A DNA stretch of 64,000 nt from Rhizophagus irregularis (Eukaryota; Glomeromycota; Glomeromycetes; Glomerales; Glomeraceae), in assembly GCF_026210795.1 (NCBI RefSeq), contig NC_089447.1, positions 3,164,501-3,228,500 on the forward strand. Reading direction: 5' to 3'. A program made the position numbers and the translations under genes. The notes beneath the pieces were generated by a model, which was not told where the DNA came from, did not search any database, and saw nothing but the letters and a program-made list of their open reading frames with translations. Shown here one piece after another: positions 22,859-33,576 of this stretch (positions within the stretch are counted from its first letter, which is position 1; every line of letters starts with the position of its first letter).

Positions 22859-23676
22859 TATTATCTTTATAAATAAATATATTTTAAAAAATTTAAAGTT
22901 TTTATTATATTTTTTTTATAAAAAAAGTAATTGGTATAAAAATATAAACTTTTTTAAAAAATTGTTTAATTATATTTAACTTTATAACTTTGAATCTTTG
23001 ATAATAAAATATTTAATTTTTTATATATTAAAGGTTTTAGATTTAATTTTTAAATAAGTAAAAGTAAATAAATTATAAATTTATTTTAAAAATTACAAAA
23101 AGAAAAAATTTTGCTTATTGCTTTTATTTCTTAAATTTAAATAGAATTTTACAATCTATATATTATTTTTTGTTATTATTCATTTTATTTCTTTTGGTGT
23201 GAAGTGTTATTTAACAGGACCAGGAAAACTTATAATAAAGATCACCAGACAATAGTAAAATGATGGTTTTGCCCAAATTAATAAAAATTTTTCTTAAGTA
23301 ATTAAACTAAAAATCCAACAAATCTTATACAGAAATGTCTGAAAAATAAAATGAATCATAAATTATTCTTTTAATATTAATATTAACTGAGATCATTAAA
23401 TTTTCTGAAAAAATTTTTATAATAACGTGAACCACTTTTTAAAAAATTTATTAATTATGCGAACCATCTTTTTGCATTACACAGAATATATAAAAATCTA
23501 AATAGAGTGTATAAATCATGCATTTAACTTTAAACTTAAAACGATAAGTTTAATTCACACATTTTGGCTTTATTAAAAATTGTATATATAAAAAATTCAA
23601 TGGACTTTACTAATGTGCCAGGTACTACAGTGACCTCTATTATAGGTTTTCACGATCCTCATTTGACACAAGTGTG
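22859..23676. other. AT-rich spacer, nothing recognised
   Basis: Very low G+C, with no open frame of note and no clear repeat boundary. Confidence 0.4.
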
Positions 23677-25139
23677 CCTAGACTATATTTCTCCGTGAAT
23701 TACATTCTTAGAATGCCGAAATATACGGCAGCTGTGCCAAATCTGAATTGATGTAACCGTAATATATTTAACAGGCGTAATGCATTTTAACAGACGTAAT
23801 GCATTTCAACAGACGTAATACAATTTGACAGACATATTGTATTATTAAATTACATGTAAAAGTTAATAAAAAATACTTTATTATACGGTTTATAAATAAT
23901 TTAATCAAATTTATTTATTTATTAGAAACAAGATCTCCCGCTACATATATAACATTTCTTAAAGAAAATAACAGTCATGATTTTTTTTCTGGGAATTCTA
24001 CATAAAAAAAAATAAATTAATTTAATTTATCAAAAAAAAAATAACGAAACCCTTCTTCCGGTACTTTACTTTGATTACAAAAGTCCGGTCATATTTTTTC
24101 ATTTGACAATCCTACAAAAAAGAAAAAAAAATCAATTAAATTTATTAAAAAAAAAAATGATGAAAACATCTTCTCCGACCCTTCCTCACCTTAATTTTAA
24201 GAGTCTGGTCATGTTTTTCATCCGGAAACTCTATAAATTATGAAAAAATTAATGAAAAACTTTTACCGGTCCTTTTTTACCTTAATTTATAAATCTGTAC
24301 ATATTTTTCGTCTGGCAATACTACAAAAAGAAAAATAAATAAGAAATTTATTAAATAAAAAAACAATGAAAAATCTTCCTCAGCCCTCTCCTTTATTTAA
24401 ATCCTAAAGTCCAGTCATGTTTTTTATCCGGAAATACTACAAAAAAGAAAAAAATAAATAAATTAAATTTATTAAATGAAAAAACAATGAAAAACCTTTC
24501 CTCAGCCCTCTCTTTTACCTAAATTCCAAAGTCTGGTCATGTTTTTCGTTCGGCAATATTACAAAAAAGAAAAAAATAAATTAGTTAAATTTATTAAAAT
24601 AAAAAACAACGAAAAACCTTTTCCTCAACCCTTCCTTACCTCATTTCTAAAGTCTGGTCATGTTTTTTGTCTAGTAACCTTACAATAAAAAAAAAATAAA
24701 TAAATTTATTAAAATGGACTTTTTTCCAGTCCTTTCTTACTTCAAAAAGTCCGGTCGTGCTTTTTGTCTGACAACCCTACAAAACAAAAAATAAACTATT
24801 ACATTTTTTAAATAAAAACTTCCTGTTCAGACCCTTCTTAGTTTTTTACCTCATAATTTTTGTCCGGAAACCTCAATACAAGAAAAAAGAGATCATCAGA
24901 TAATTTGTATTACGCAATCTGTCTGATAATCTAACTTTCCTGTGCCGAATTGGCATAAATCATTGACAATTCGATAAATTTAGCAAATTTTGGCAATTAT
25001 GTCTATATAAATTCAATACGACTGTAAAAATACAATACAGCATTGCGTCAAAAAAAAATCCATGCCAAAATTAATTACGGCGTATTTTTACAGACGTAAT
25101 ACTGAAACTGTAATTAATTCGCGGAGAAGTATAGCCTAG
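23677..25139. mobile_element. TIR-bounded non-autonomous element with internal tandem array
   Basis: The left end CTAGACTATATTTCTCCGTG and the right end, whose reverse complement is CTAGGCTATACTTCTCCGCG, are inverted repeats with three mismatches in 20. Subterminal copies of ACAGACGTAAT-type words occur at both ends (for example 23796-23820 and 25089-25100), as in many DNA transposons. The centre holds the tandem array described separately. No transposase frame is present. A target duplication could not be settled by eye. Confidence 0.6.
23990..24890 (-). repeat. Tandem array of ~110-bp splice-site-flanked units (array 1)
   Basis: About eight to nine units. On the minus strand each reads: a T-rich tract ending TTTTGTAG or a variant, a core of about 40 nt with CCGGAYGAAAAACATGACC, then AATTAAG or similar and a donor GTRAGG/GTAAAA, followed by an A/T-rich spacer back to the next acceptor. 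Donor positions are about 24069, 24189, 24280, 24518, 24639, 24740 and 24849, with one degenerate near 24391. Spacing between neighbouring units is 91-122. Most acceptors keep AG; at least one (near 24567) has decayed to AA. Confidence 0.75.
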
Positions 25140-26202
25140 ATATTCTCATTGCATAGCGGAAGTGAGGACTCTCATCTATTTGATTTCTATACAGTTCAAT
25201 GTTTTAATAGAGTTTTGACCAATCATACTATAAATAAAAAAAAATATTACTATTAAATTCTTTTTAATAAAATAAATTTAATTATATAAATTTTATTGAA
25301 TTTGAATTATTAATTAACTAAAAAATGGAAATATATAATTTAAAATTTTAATTTTATATAATTAAGTAAACTTTATATATGATTTATACAAAATGAAAAT
25401 ATAAAGGTTAGAATCGATAACAAAACCACCTTACACTACTACACTCCTAAAATTAAGCTCTACTGATCATTTTGTACGAAATTCCTCAAGATACTTCTAA
25501 TTTTCTTAGCATTGATCTAATATCAGCTAAAACAGTTAGTTTGTCAATGCTGTCTAAGCTCTTATCAATTTTCTTGGCTCGCTTAGTCTCCTTATATTTC
25601 TTGTCTAACTTAATCGTATTAGTATTCTTCTGAGATATTTTAGAATCATCATCTTACTTCACCTTCTAATGGCGGTTCCTTCTTTGCTTCAAATTAGGAG
25701 TATAATACCTTTTCCAATCACCTGTAAATTTGTTTAAGCTAAAAGCCTTACCAATGGTTTTATTCAAGTCAGCCCATGATTCGTAGTAAGTTATCAACTT
25801 GCAGATTCCCCTATCTTGAATAAGTTTAAATGCTTTACATCCAATGGGTGTATATCAGAAAGCCAAGAGGATTTTCTGTATATAAAGTTGCAATAGTGAT
25901 AGAAGCAGAAACTCCTATTAACACTACCTGAAATCGTTCTTGTTCTTTCCTTTGTTTGAGATCTCAGTTGACCGAAAACTATCATATGAGTATACCTCAA
26001 AGTGAAGCGGTCTAAACTCCACCATTTCATAGATCTAATGCCACCTTATTAAGATCTACTGACACAGTGACAGTAATATATTTTTGTTGCGATTTAAATT
26101 TAATCGCAATAACTTGACCCCAGGCCTTTAAGTGACTAAGGACATCAAGTTGAGTTTATCTGGAGAGGATATCGTATACTGTAATTTCATGGATATTGTT
26201 CT
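25140..26202 (-). pseudogene. Minus-strand coding debris interrupted by the LINE (downstream part)
   Basis: Between about 25450 and 26100 the minus strand shows coding-like stretches in shifting frames, with Lys-rich peptides such as KKYKETKRAKKIDKSLDS and SLNKFTGDWKRYY, broken by stops. A matching upstream part lies beyond the LINE at 32328-32640, in the same orientation. The LINE target duplication sits exactly between the two. The style suggests an old transposon-encoded protein; no family is recognised. 25140-25440 holds only AT-rich sequence. Confidence 0.4.
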
Positions 26203-26217
26203 TAAATTCAGATTATA
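26203..26217. repeat. LINE target-site duplication, left copy
   Basis: TAAATTCAGATTATA is repeated exactly at 32313-32327 after the LINE poly(A). Confidence 0.9.
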
Positions 26218-29200
26218 AATTGTAATTAATTATAACTAAAAATATTAATTTAAATATTAGACTTACATATTCAATAATAGAATTCTTAATAAGAAAAAAA
26301 AAAAACGGGGACAATGCCATTCAAAACAATAAAGAATTTGTTTAGCTGGTCTAAACAAAAACTCCTATCGTTGAGGACAACAAACAGAGAAACAGAAACT
26401 ACACGTAAAGTAGAAACAGAAGAGGGAGATTTTGAACAACGGCCCAACACTCCCCAAAAACAAAACATTCAAGACAGAAACACGACGCGTACACAGCAGA
26501 CAGAGAATAACTACACGCAACAAAATGCAAATGTATATAACAACAACACATACAATTTAACATTCATGGGACACAACATTAACGGCCTGGGCCCCGATCA
26601 TTCCAAACTTAATTTACTAATAGAATACTGTTCAAACAAAGGAGCTGATATAATAGGTATATGCGAAACAAACAGAGATAGAAAACACGGAAAATTTTGG
26701 AACAAACAAACACTAGAATATACCTCTTTCTGGACTAACAAAGACAATAAGATAAAAGGGTCAGGAGTTTGCATAATGATTAACAAGAAATGGGAAAAAC
26801 ACATTGGAAAAGTCAATAGAATAGGTGCATACTACATAGAAGCTTGGTTACTCTTCAAGAATTGCACGCTCATAGTAGGTGTAATATACATACCACCATC
26901 AGACACGAAAATACAAAGTGAACTAACAAGCTATATTAAAAAAGAATTCACTAATCACAGTAAAAAAAATAGGTATTACATTCTGATAGGAGATCTCAAC
27001 TCATATTTGGACAGAACACTAGATTATAGCGGCCCATCCAAACTCGGAAAAAAACCTTCAAATATAATTACGTGGTTAGACAATGCCTTTTTTACGGACA
27101 CGTACAGAAAACTAAATCCCAAAAAGAGATGCTTCACATGGAAAAACAAAAATACATCAACTAGAATTGACTACATATGGGCGGATCCTAAACTTGAAGC
27201 TAACATAAGAAAGAGTCACATATACCAGTCAATTGACATTACAGATAGTGATCACAACATCACACTCGCAGAAATCTCTTTCACTAATATAATAGTCACT
27301 AACAACAAAGGAGGTAGAAGAGCAGAAAAGAGCTCAACACGTATTGTATATGACTATGAGAACACCACAAATGAACAGTGGAACAGATATGAAAAATACC
27401 TTAATGGCCTTCTGAAGAAACATAAAGCCTTCAGATACATGAGAACCATGGACAAAATGAGGATACACTAAATAAATTATGGGACATCATATGTAACTGC
27501 ATACAACAGGCCGCGCTTAAACACATTCCACACAAGAAAATAGGCGGCGTCAAAACCAACTTTAATAGGAATTATAAAGAAATCGAAAACTCCTCTAAAG
27601 AACGTAAGGACCTATTATATATTAGAAGTATAATGAGGAAATTATATAAAAACGAATTGAAGGGGTAGAGTTACGCAACGCATCAAAAGGAATTAAATCG
27701 TTCAACCAATGTTACGGAACCAACATAGCAGAGATAACGGAAGACACGGACTGGCACACATGGAAATGCGAAACGAGAAACTGGCTGAAAATAGTCAGAA
27801 GAATAATTAAAATAAAGGACAAGGCAATCAAAGAAGCATCAATAAAGAAAAGGATAGAAGAAAGAAATAGTATGATTACCAAGGATCAACGGAAAATGAT
27901 TAATAGCATCCTAGACAAAACATACTCAAAAATCAATCTGGACAGAATACGTATACTCACTGATACCCAAGAAGAAATATTGCTGAACTCTAAAGAAGAA
28001 GTCCATACAGAAGCGATTAACGCGTATTCATCCCTATTCCGCTCACGAAATCATAAATTCGAGAATCTCCCAGAACAGTGGAAAGAAATATATGAACCGC
28101 GGAAAGACATAAACCCGGAAATTTACGAACACCTAAATGATATACCGACCGAACAAGAGTGGTATGAGATGCTCGAAACTATGAACGATAAATCAGCACC
28201 AGGCATCTCTAACATCAGCTATAAATTAATCAAGAAAGCTGGTGCAAAAGCCAATGACTTGTTCAGGCAATACACAGGACTATGTTATTTGTTACAAAAC
28301 ATACCTATGAAATGGAAAATCTCTCAATTGTATCCGATCCCCAAGACTTATGATTGGGATTTCAACCTAGCAAGGACGAGACCAATTTTACTTATTGAGT
28401 GCCTGCGTAAATATGCAGTCAAAATTACCACAAAACGCCTAGGAAATATTCTCAGTAAACACGAAATTTTAAAAGGACCAAATTACGCGGGATTACCAGG
28501 CGAATCTACATCAGCACCACTTTCAATAATTAATGGTATTCTAGAAGACGCTCGTGAAGAGAATAAGACAGTATGGATAGTGGCTCAAGACATGGCGAAA
28601 GCCTTCGACAGCGTCGGAATGGTTCCCTTGCAAAAAGCTCTGGAGAGAATTAGATTACCACCATCCACCATTAATTTCATCATAAATATCTACAAAAACC
28701 GTAAGATCAAGATCATCACGGCGTACGGTGTAACCGATACTTTCACAGCATGCGATGGTATAGACCAAGGGGAGGTTATATCCCCATTGATCTGGAGAAT
28801 TTTTTACGATCCCCTCCTCCATAGAATACAGGAAGATGAAGCTTTAGGTTACTGTATGGAGCTAAATTGGCCGGACAACGTTTTTAATAATAATAAACGG
28901 AAAATAACAGTACGAACCGCCGTGTCGGCATACGCAGATGACACACAATGGATCGCCAAAAGTAAAAATGAAGCAGAAGAAATTTTACTAATTGCGGACG
29001 AATTTTTTGATATCAATGACATAAAAATTAACGGGGAAAAAACTGAAATTATCGTTGTAAATCCGGAAGAAAGCAACGAAAATGAAAGGTTCTTGGAGAT
29101 AGGGAAAAATAACGACAAAGTGTTTGTCAACAAGGGATCAGTTCCAATACGCATTCTGGGAGTATGGTTCAAAGCAGACAAAGGAGACAAACACATAGAA

Positions 29201-32200
29201 GCTATAGTAAAGAAAGAGATATCGACAATAGTAGGGGCGATTAGACACAAACACATAACACATGCGCAAGCGATCTACATTATTAACACTGTTTTACTCC
29301 CGCGACTAGAATATAGGCTTAAAACAACCGTGTGGGAAGACAAAAAATATGAGGAAATTTTTAAGCCGGTTATGCAAACAATTAAACATAAGACGCGACT
29401 GCCCAGCAACTGTCATGACAACATTCTTCTCCACTCAGCACAAGGCAAATTAAAGAACCTGTGGAGAAATCAAATAGCAGCGCAAATATCAGAATTCCTA
29501 GTCACCATTAACTCGCAATCGAAACAGGCGGACGTAGTTAAAATGAGATTAAAAAAGGCGCAACTAATATTAAATATAACGTCTTGCATTTTATTGATGG
29601 AGCCGGACGTCACAGTTCTCAACAAAATGCCTAACAATCACGCCTACAACGTAATGAGAAAAGCACACGACTACTTATTTAAATTTCAACCATTAACAGA
29701 TAACGAAGAATGGGACATACCACTAATAGGACCGAACGTAAGAAACTTTGTATATCAACAAGCGTCAAAGATGCACAGGAAAGACAAAGAATTCATTATA
29801 AGAAAAGCTGCATCTATGTCGATCTACGGTGCATTACAATTAGTTAATCAGGACGCTTCGGACACAGTCACATGGCAACAAATCTGTGACATCAATAAAA
29901 GACCAGCAAGAGGCAGGACTCCGCAATGGTTTAATTCACTAACAGATATCATACAAAAGGCACCCAACCTAAAAAACTATTATATGACGGATAAGGCGCC
30001 CTTTGACTCAGAAAATAGATTAGAAAATGATGGAATGTATTTAAAAAACGCACAGGCGTTCAGGATGCCAAAGAAGTTACCATCTACAGATAATAGAAAA
30101 AAAGAATTCGTCCATATGCAACAAGATTATACGTTAACATTTGGACAAATTAACAAAAAACTTCAAACAGGTAAACATACGATACAACATTGGACCACAG
30201 CTGACAGTGAGCAGAGAATGGACAACGAAGTGCCATATAAATTAATTAAGCGATGTGGAGGTTGCTCACTAAACGACAGAAGGGTCAACAAAGAAAACCG
30301 TGGTTGCTTCTTCAATAAAGACCGCACGTCGTTAACATGTATAAATAGAGTATCCAAATACCGAACTGATCCAGATACTAGAATAATCAAGGACATTATA
30401 GAAACCAGAGGCTACCCACAATTACAACAAAATGTAGAGCATAGCCCCAGTTACATACAAATGGTAGACTATGACACGGCTCTAATACAAAACACGTTAG
30501 TGAACAATGAAGCCACGACACAGCATATAGCGTTGCTACAACAAATAAGATCAACCTTTAACCCATCTGACATGATTAATATTTACACAGATGGCTCATT
30601 AACAAACCGCTTTAACAATAGTTCTAACACTTTTACAAAATACATGGGTACAGGCTGGGTGATACTGAATAGTAAAGACGAAGTAATACTGGAGTGTAGT
30701 AGTTCAATCACAGACTGGCCCTCATCCACACGTGCAGAATTAGGAGCCATCTTGTCAGCTATATTGGTTTTACAAACAGGTCAGAAAGCAAATATCCTTA
30801 CTGACTCACAAGCTGCTATAGATAGTATCAACTACATAAGAACAAATTTAACAAATGGAAAAAACAAAACAAGAATTTGGTGCAAATGCAACAACTACAG
30901 CATAGTAAGTTGTATAATTAACCTTATTGACAGCAAACGGTTAGAAATAAAGTTAGTAAAAGTCAAAGGTCATTCTGGAGTCAAAGGCAATGAAGAAGCA
31001 GATAGGGTAGCGAAAAATGATACTAATAGTTTAACTTGCATCAAAATTAAAGATTCACAACAAAAAGATTTAATATATGACATTTATTGGGATGGTATAA
31101 GAGTTGACAGGCACATCAGAAAATTCATAGATAATTTGTGTGAATCCACATTAGACGCAGCATGGTCCCTCAATCGTACACATAGATCAGTATTTTCAGA
31201 CACAACTGACACAATAGAAGAAGAAGTCACCTGGACATTATTTAAAAAAAACACAGGATCTAACTGCACAACATCAATGATAAATGACAGATTTATCAAA
31301 CACTTGAAACTTTTAAATTATTTGCTTCCAATTTTAGAAATCATGAAAGAAAGAAGATATGACTTATATGGAGATGTAAAGTGCAGGTTTTGTCTTGAAG
31401 AAAATGAAGATGATGATCATATGATATACTGCAAACAGCTCAGTGATAAATGGATAACTATAGCTAACAATACTGTATGTAAATGTAATCAAACAATCAA
31501 GAACTTCTTATTACAAGAAAAAAATATTCAATTAAATCAGGAAGATATACAACAATTACTCATATGGAACAGAAACTTCTTTGCCCATACTATTGATGCT
31601 AATCTTGATTTACCCATTCCGCATATTCATTTAATGATAAGAAGTTTCTTTCCAAAAGAAAAATACAGGGAGCTCAAAATTATTGTCAAGACAAAAAGAA
31701 TAGCATTAACTATTGCAGCCCTCTTTCTAGAAGTATTTGTTAATGAATTTTACAATATTATTTGGCAACTACGTTGCAAGGTAACAGCAGAATGGGAGCA
31801 TACCAAGGGTATAAAAAAACAAGACTTAAGAAAAAAACCATTAGCACATCAACGTATTGTATATAAAAGGATTCTAACTTTACAGACAGAGGATGGCATA
31901 TATGATTTGGAAAAGAGGAAAATATTAAAACATAATGAACAATGGTCAATAGCATTAGAAAAAGCAAGACAATATATAAATCAATTTATTAAAGAGGGAA
32001 ATAGGGTATTTTGGAAAGTATATAACAACAAAAAAATATATAAATATAACATAACCCTTTTTTTTTCTTTGTTTAGAGGGTAGTGGAAGCATATACTGAA
32101 ATCTTATAATATGGTGATCCTATATAATTCAATAGTAACTATAGAAGGATATAGGTGAATTTTATAAGGTGATGGTAGGGCACAGGAGCAATCTTATGGA

Positions 32201-32312
32201 TGGGGAACTGGTTTGGAGTTTTAATAAATTAGTTATATAACAGATGCTTTTGTATTCTTATATATAATTAATAAACTCACAAATTGCACTACCTTGCAAA
32301 AAAAAAAAAAAA
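26218..32312 (+). mobile_element. LINE (non-LTR retrotransposon), full length or nearly so
   Basis: The element is bounded by a perfect 15-bp duplication (26203-26217 and 32313-32327) and ends in a poly(A) tract at about 32298-32312. It has a 5' leader of about 95 bases, one long coding region (26314-32083, see separate entry) and a 3' UTR of about 230 bases. The 3' UTR contains ATTGCACTACCTTGC just before the poly(A). A 5'-truncated second copy with the same tail is at 39586-45787. Domain order is AP-type endonuclease, reverse transcriptase, RNase H and a C-terminal Cys/His finger. No separate ORF1 is visible. Confidence 0.9.
26314..32083 (+). pseudogene. LINE polyprotein: endonuclease - reverse transcriptase - RNase H, two frameshifts
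   Basis: The original single frame of roughly 1920 codons is split by two one-base lesions. One is near 27450-27465, where the frame ends in MRIH but the neighbouring frame continues as EDTLNKLWDII. The other is near 27660-27670, where NELKG meets a stop while the next frame continues as ELRNASKGIKSFNQC. The N-terminal part (26314-27471) holds an AP-like endonuclease with GHNINGL, ICETNRD, IGDLNSY and DSDHN. The 27872-32083 part holds RT with QDMAKAFDSV, DQGEVISPLIWR and AYADDTQW (YADD at 28931-28942). It continues with RNase H (IYTDGSL at about 30580, ILTDSQAAIDS, KVKGHSGVKGNEEAD) and a CRFCLEENEDDDHMIYC finger near 31383. All key catalytic motifs are kept, so the lesions are recent or are sequence errors. 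Confidence 0.88.
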
Positions 32313-32327
32313 TAAATTCAGATTATA
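32313..32327. repeat. LINE target-site duplication, right copy
   Basis: Exact copy of 26203-26217, directly after the poly(A). Confidence 0.9.
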
Positions 32328-32640
32328 TCCAGTCATCACAGTGCTAATTGTTTTGGGTGCTGATGTAGCTGGTTGTTTCTTGAGAGTTTTATGGCTAGTA
32401 CTAGACAAGTTAGTTTTTGAAATGGGTGCAGTTTTTTCTTCTTTTTATCCATGTTAAAAGAAGGTAAGCTCGGTCTGCTGGAGTCACTATTCGAGTTCTG
32501 TTTGACTACTTTCACATAGAAAATTTGCTTTGTTCCTTTTCCTTTAGGAGTAAAAGGTATAGCATCTGCTTTGAGAATGATTGGTAGATTAATGGACAAT
32601 TTGTGCTACTTCTGACTCAATTTGTGCTACATCCATCTGT
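32328..32640 (-). pseudogene. Minus-strand coding debris (part upstream of the LINE insertion)
   Basis: An open stretch of 87 codons at 32336-32599 on the minus strand reads LPIILKADAIPFTPKGKG then a Lys/Ser-rich segment. It is preceded by MDVAQIESEVAQIVH in another frame. Continuous orientation with the debris at 25450-26200 suggests one gene split by the LINE. Family not recognised. Confidence 0.4.
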
Positions 32641-33576
32641 ATTCTGTAATAGGACCCCAGAAAATGCTTATATATGTAAGGTATCAAGATGCTTAGTCAA
32701 CATAGTAAAGTTTTAAGATGTAAGAATTTTATAATGCTTAATTTTAAGAAAATTTTATACTATGTAAGATAATTAAATTGCATATTTTTGGTATTATTTA
32801 AAATACTAAGAGTTTTTAATTGCTTATTTTTCGTATTTATATAACTTTTTTAAAATATTATATATTAAATTTATAATTAATTTTTATTTTATTTTCACTA
32901 ACGGTGAGTGTTAATTTTGTATCACATTTTACAATTTTATATAAATATAAACATAGCAGGCTTTCCGATTTTTGAATAATCACATAATGATCAGCATATG
33001 TATTATTTTTAGTTTTTTATTAATAAATTATCTGTTATGGCGCCATAATAAATAACTAAAATTCACATTTTCTAGTAATTTTTAAATGACGTAACACTGA
33101 CATAATTGTTTGTATATAGATATGTATTTTATTGGCTGGGTATCATATGTATTGCACATATGATAGCTGTACTAATTTATTTTAATTGTGCCACAAAAAA
33201 TTTAATAGCGAAGGACGATAAAAAAAATTGATTCTTCAGGTCTTGTTTAAACGTATTACAAAGGAATCTGGCTATTGGAAGTGGAATCCAGAAGTTATAA
33301 ATACTTGAAACCTTCTTATAAAATGAAAATACTAAGTATAGTATGTTTATATTATTTGACTTTACAAAGAATTTTTGACAAAAAATAGTTGGAATCAAAT
33401 AAAGATATGTTTGAATACTCCAGGTTCTTAACTGTGTATAGTCGGAGACACAATAAATCATCAAGTATTACACGAATATTTCAAATTGAAATTTTTAAGA
33501 AATCACGTGATAATCATGATTCTAATTTTTTATTCGTTAAAAATTAAGTAGCACATTAACCATATTGGGAACTATC
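32641..33576. other. Spacer with repeat fragment
   Basis: 32645-32690 (ACCCCAGAAAATGCTTATATA) resembles the reverse complement of 38540-38575, so both probably belong to one dispersed repeat. Otherwise the region is AT-rich, with no supported gene; the minus-strand frame at 33177-33464 has no recognisable content. Confidence 0.35.

Noticed and set aside
23990..24890. CRISPR-like array
   Set aside because: Repeats are contiguous and diverged, without unique spacers of fixed length, and the genome is eukaryotic.
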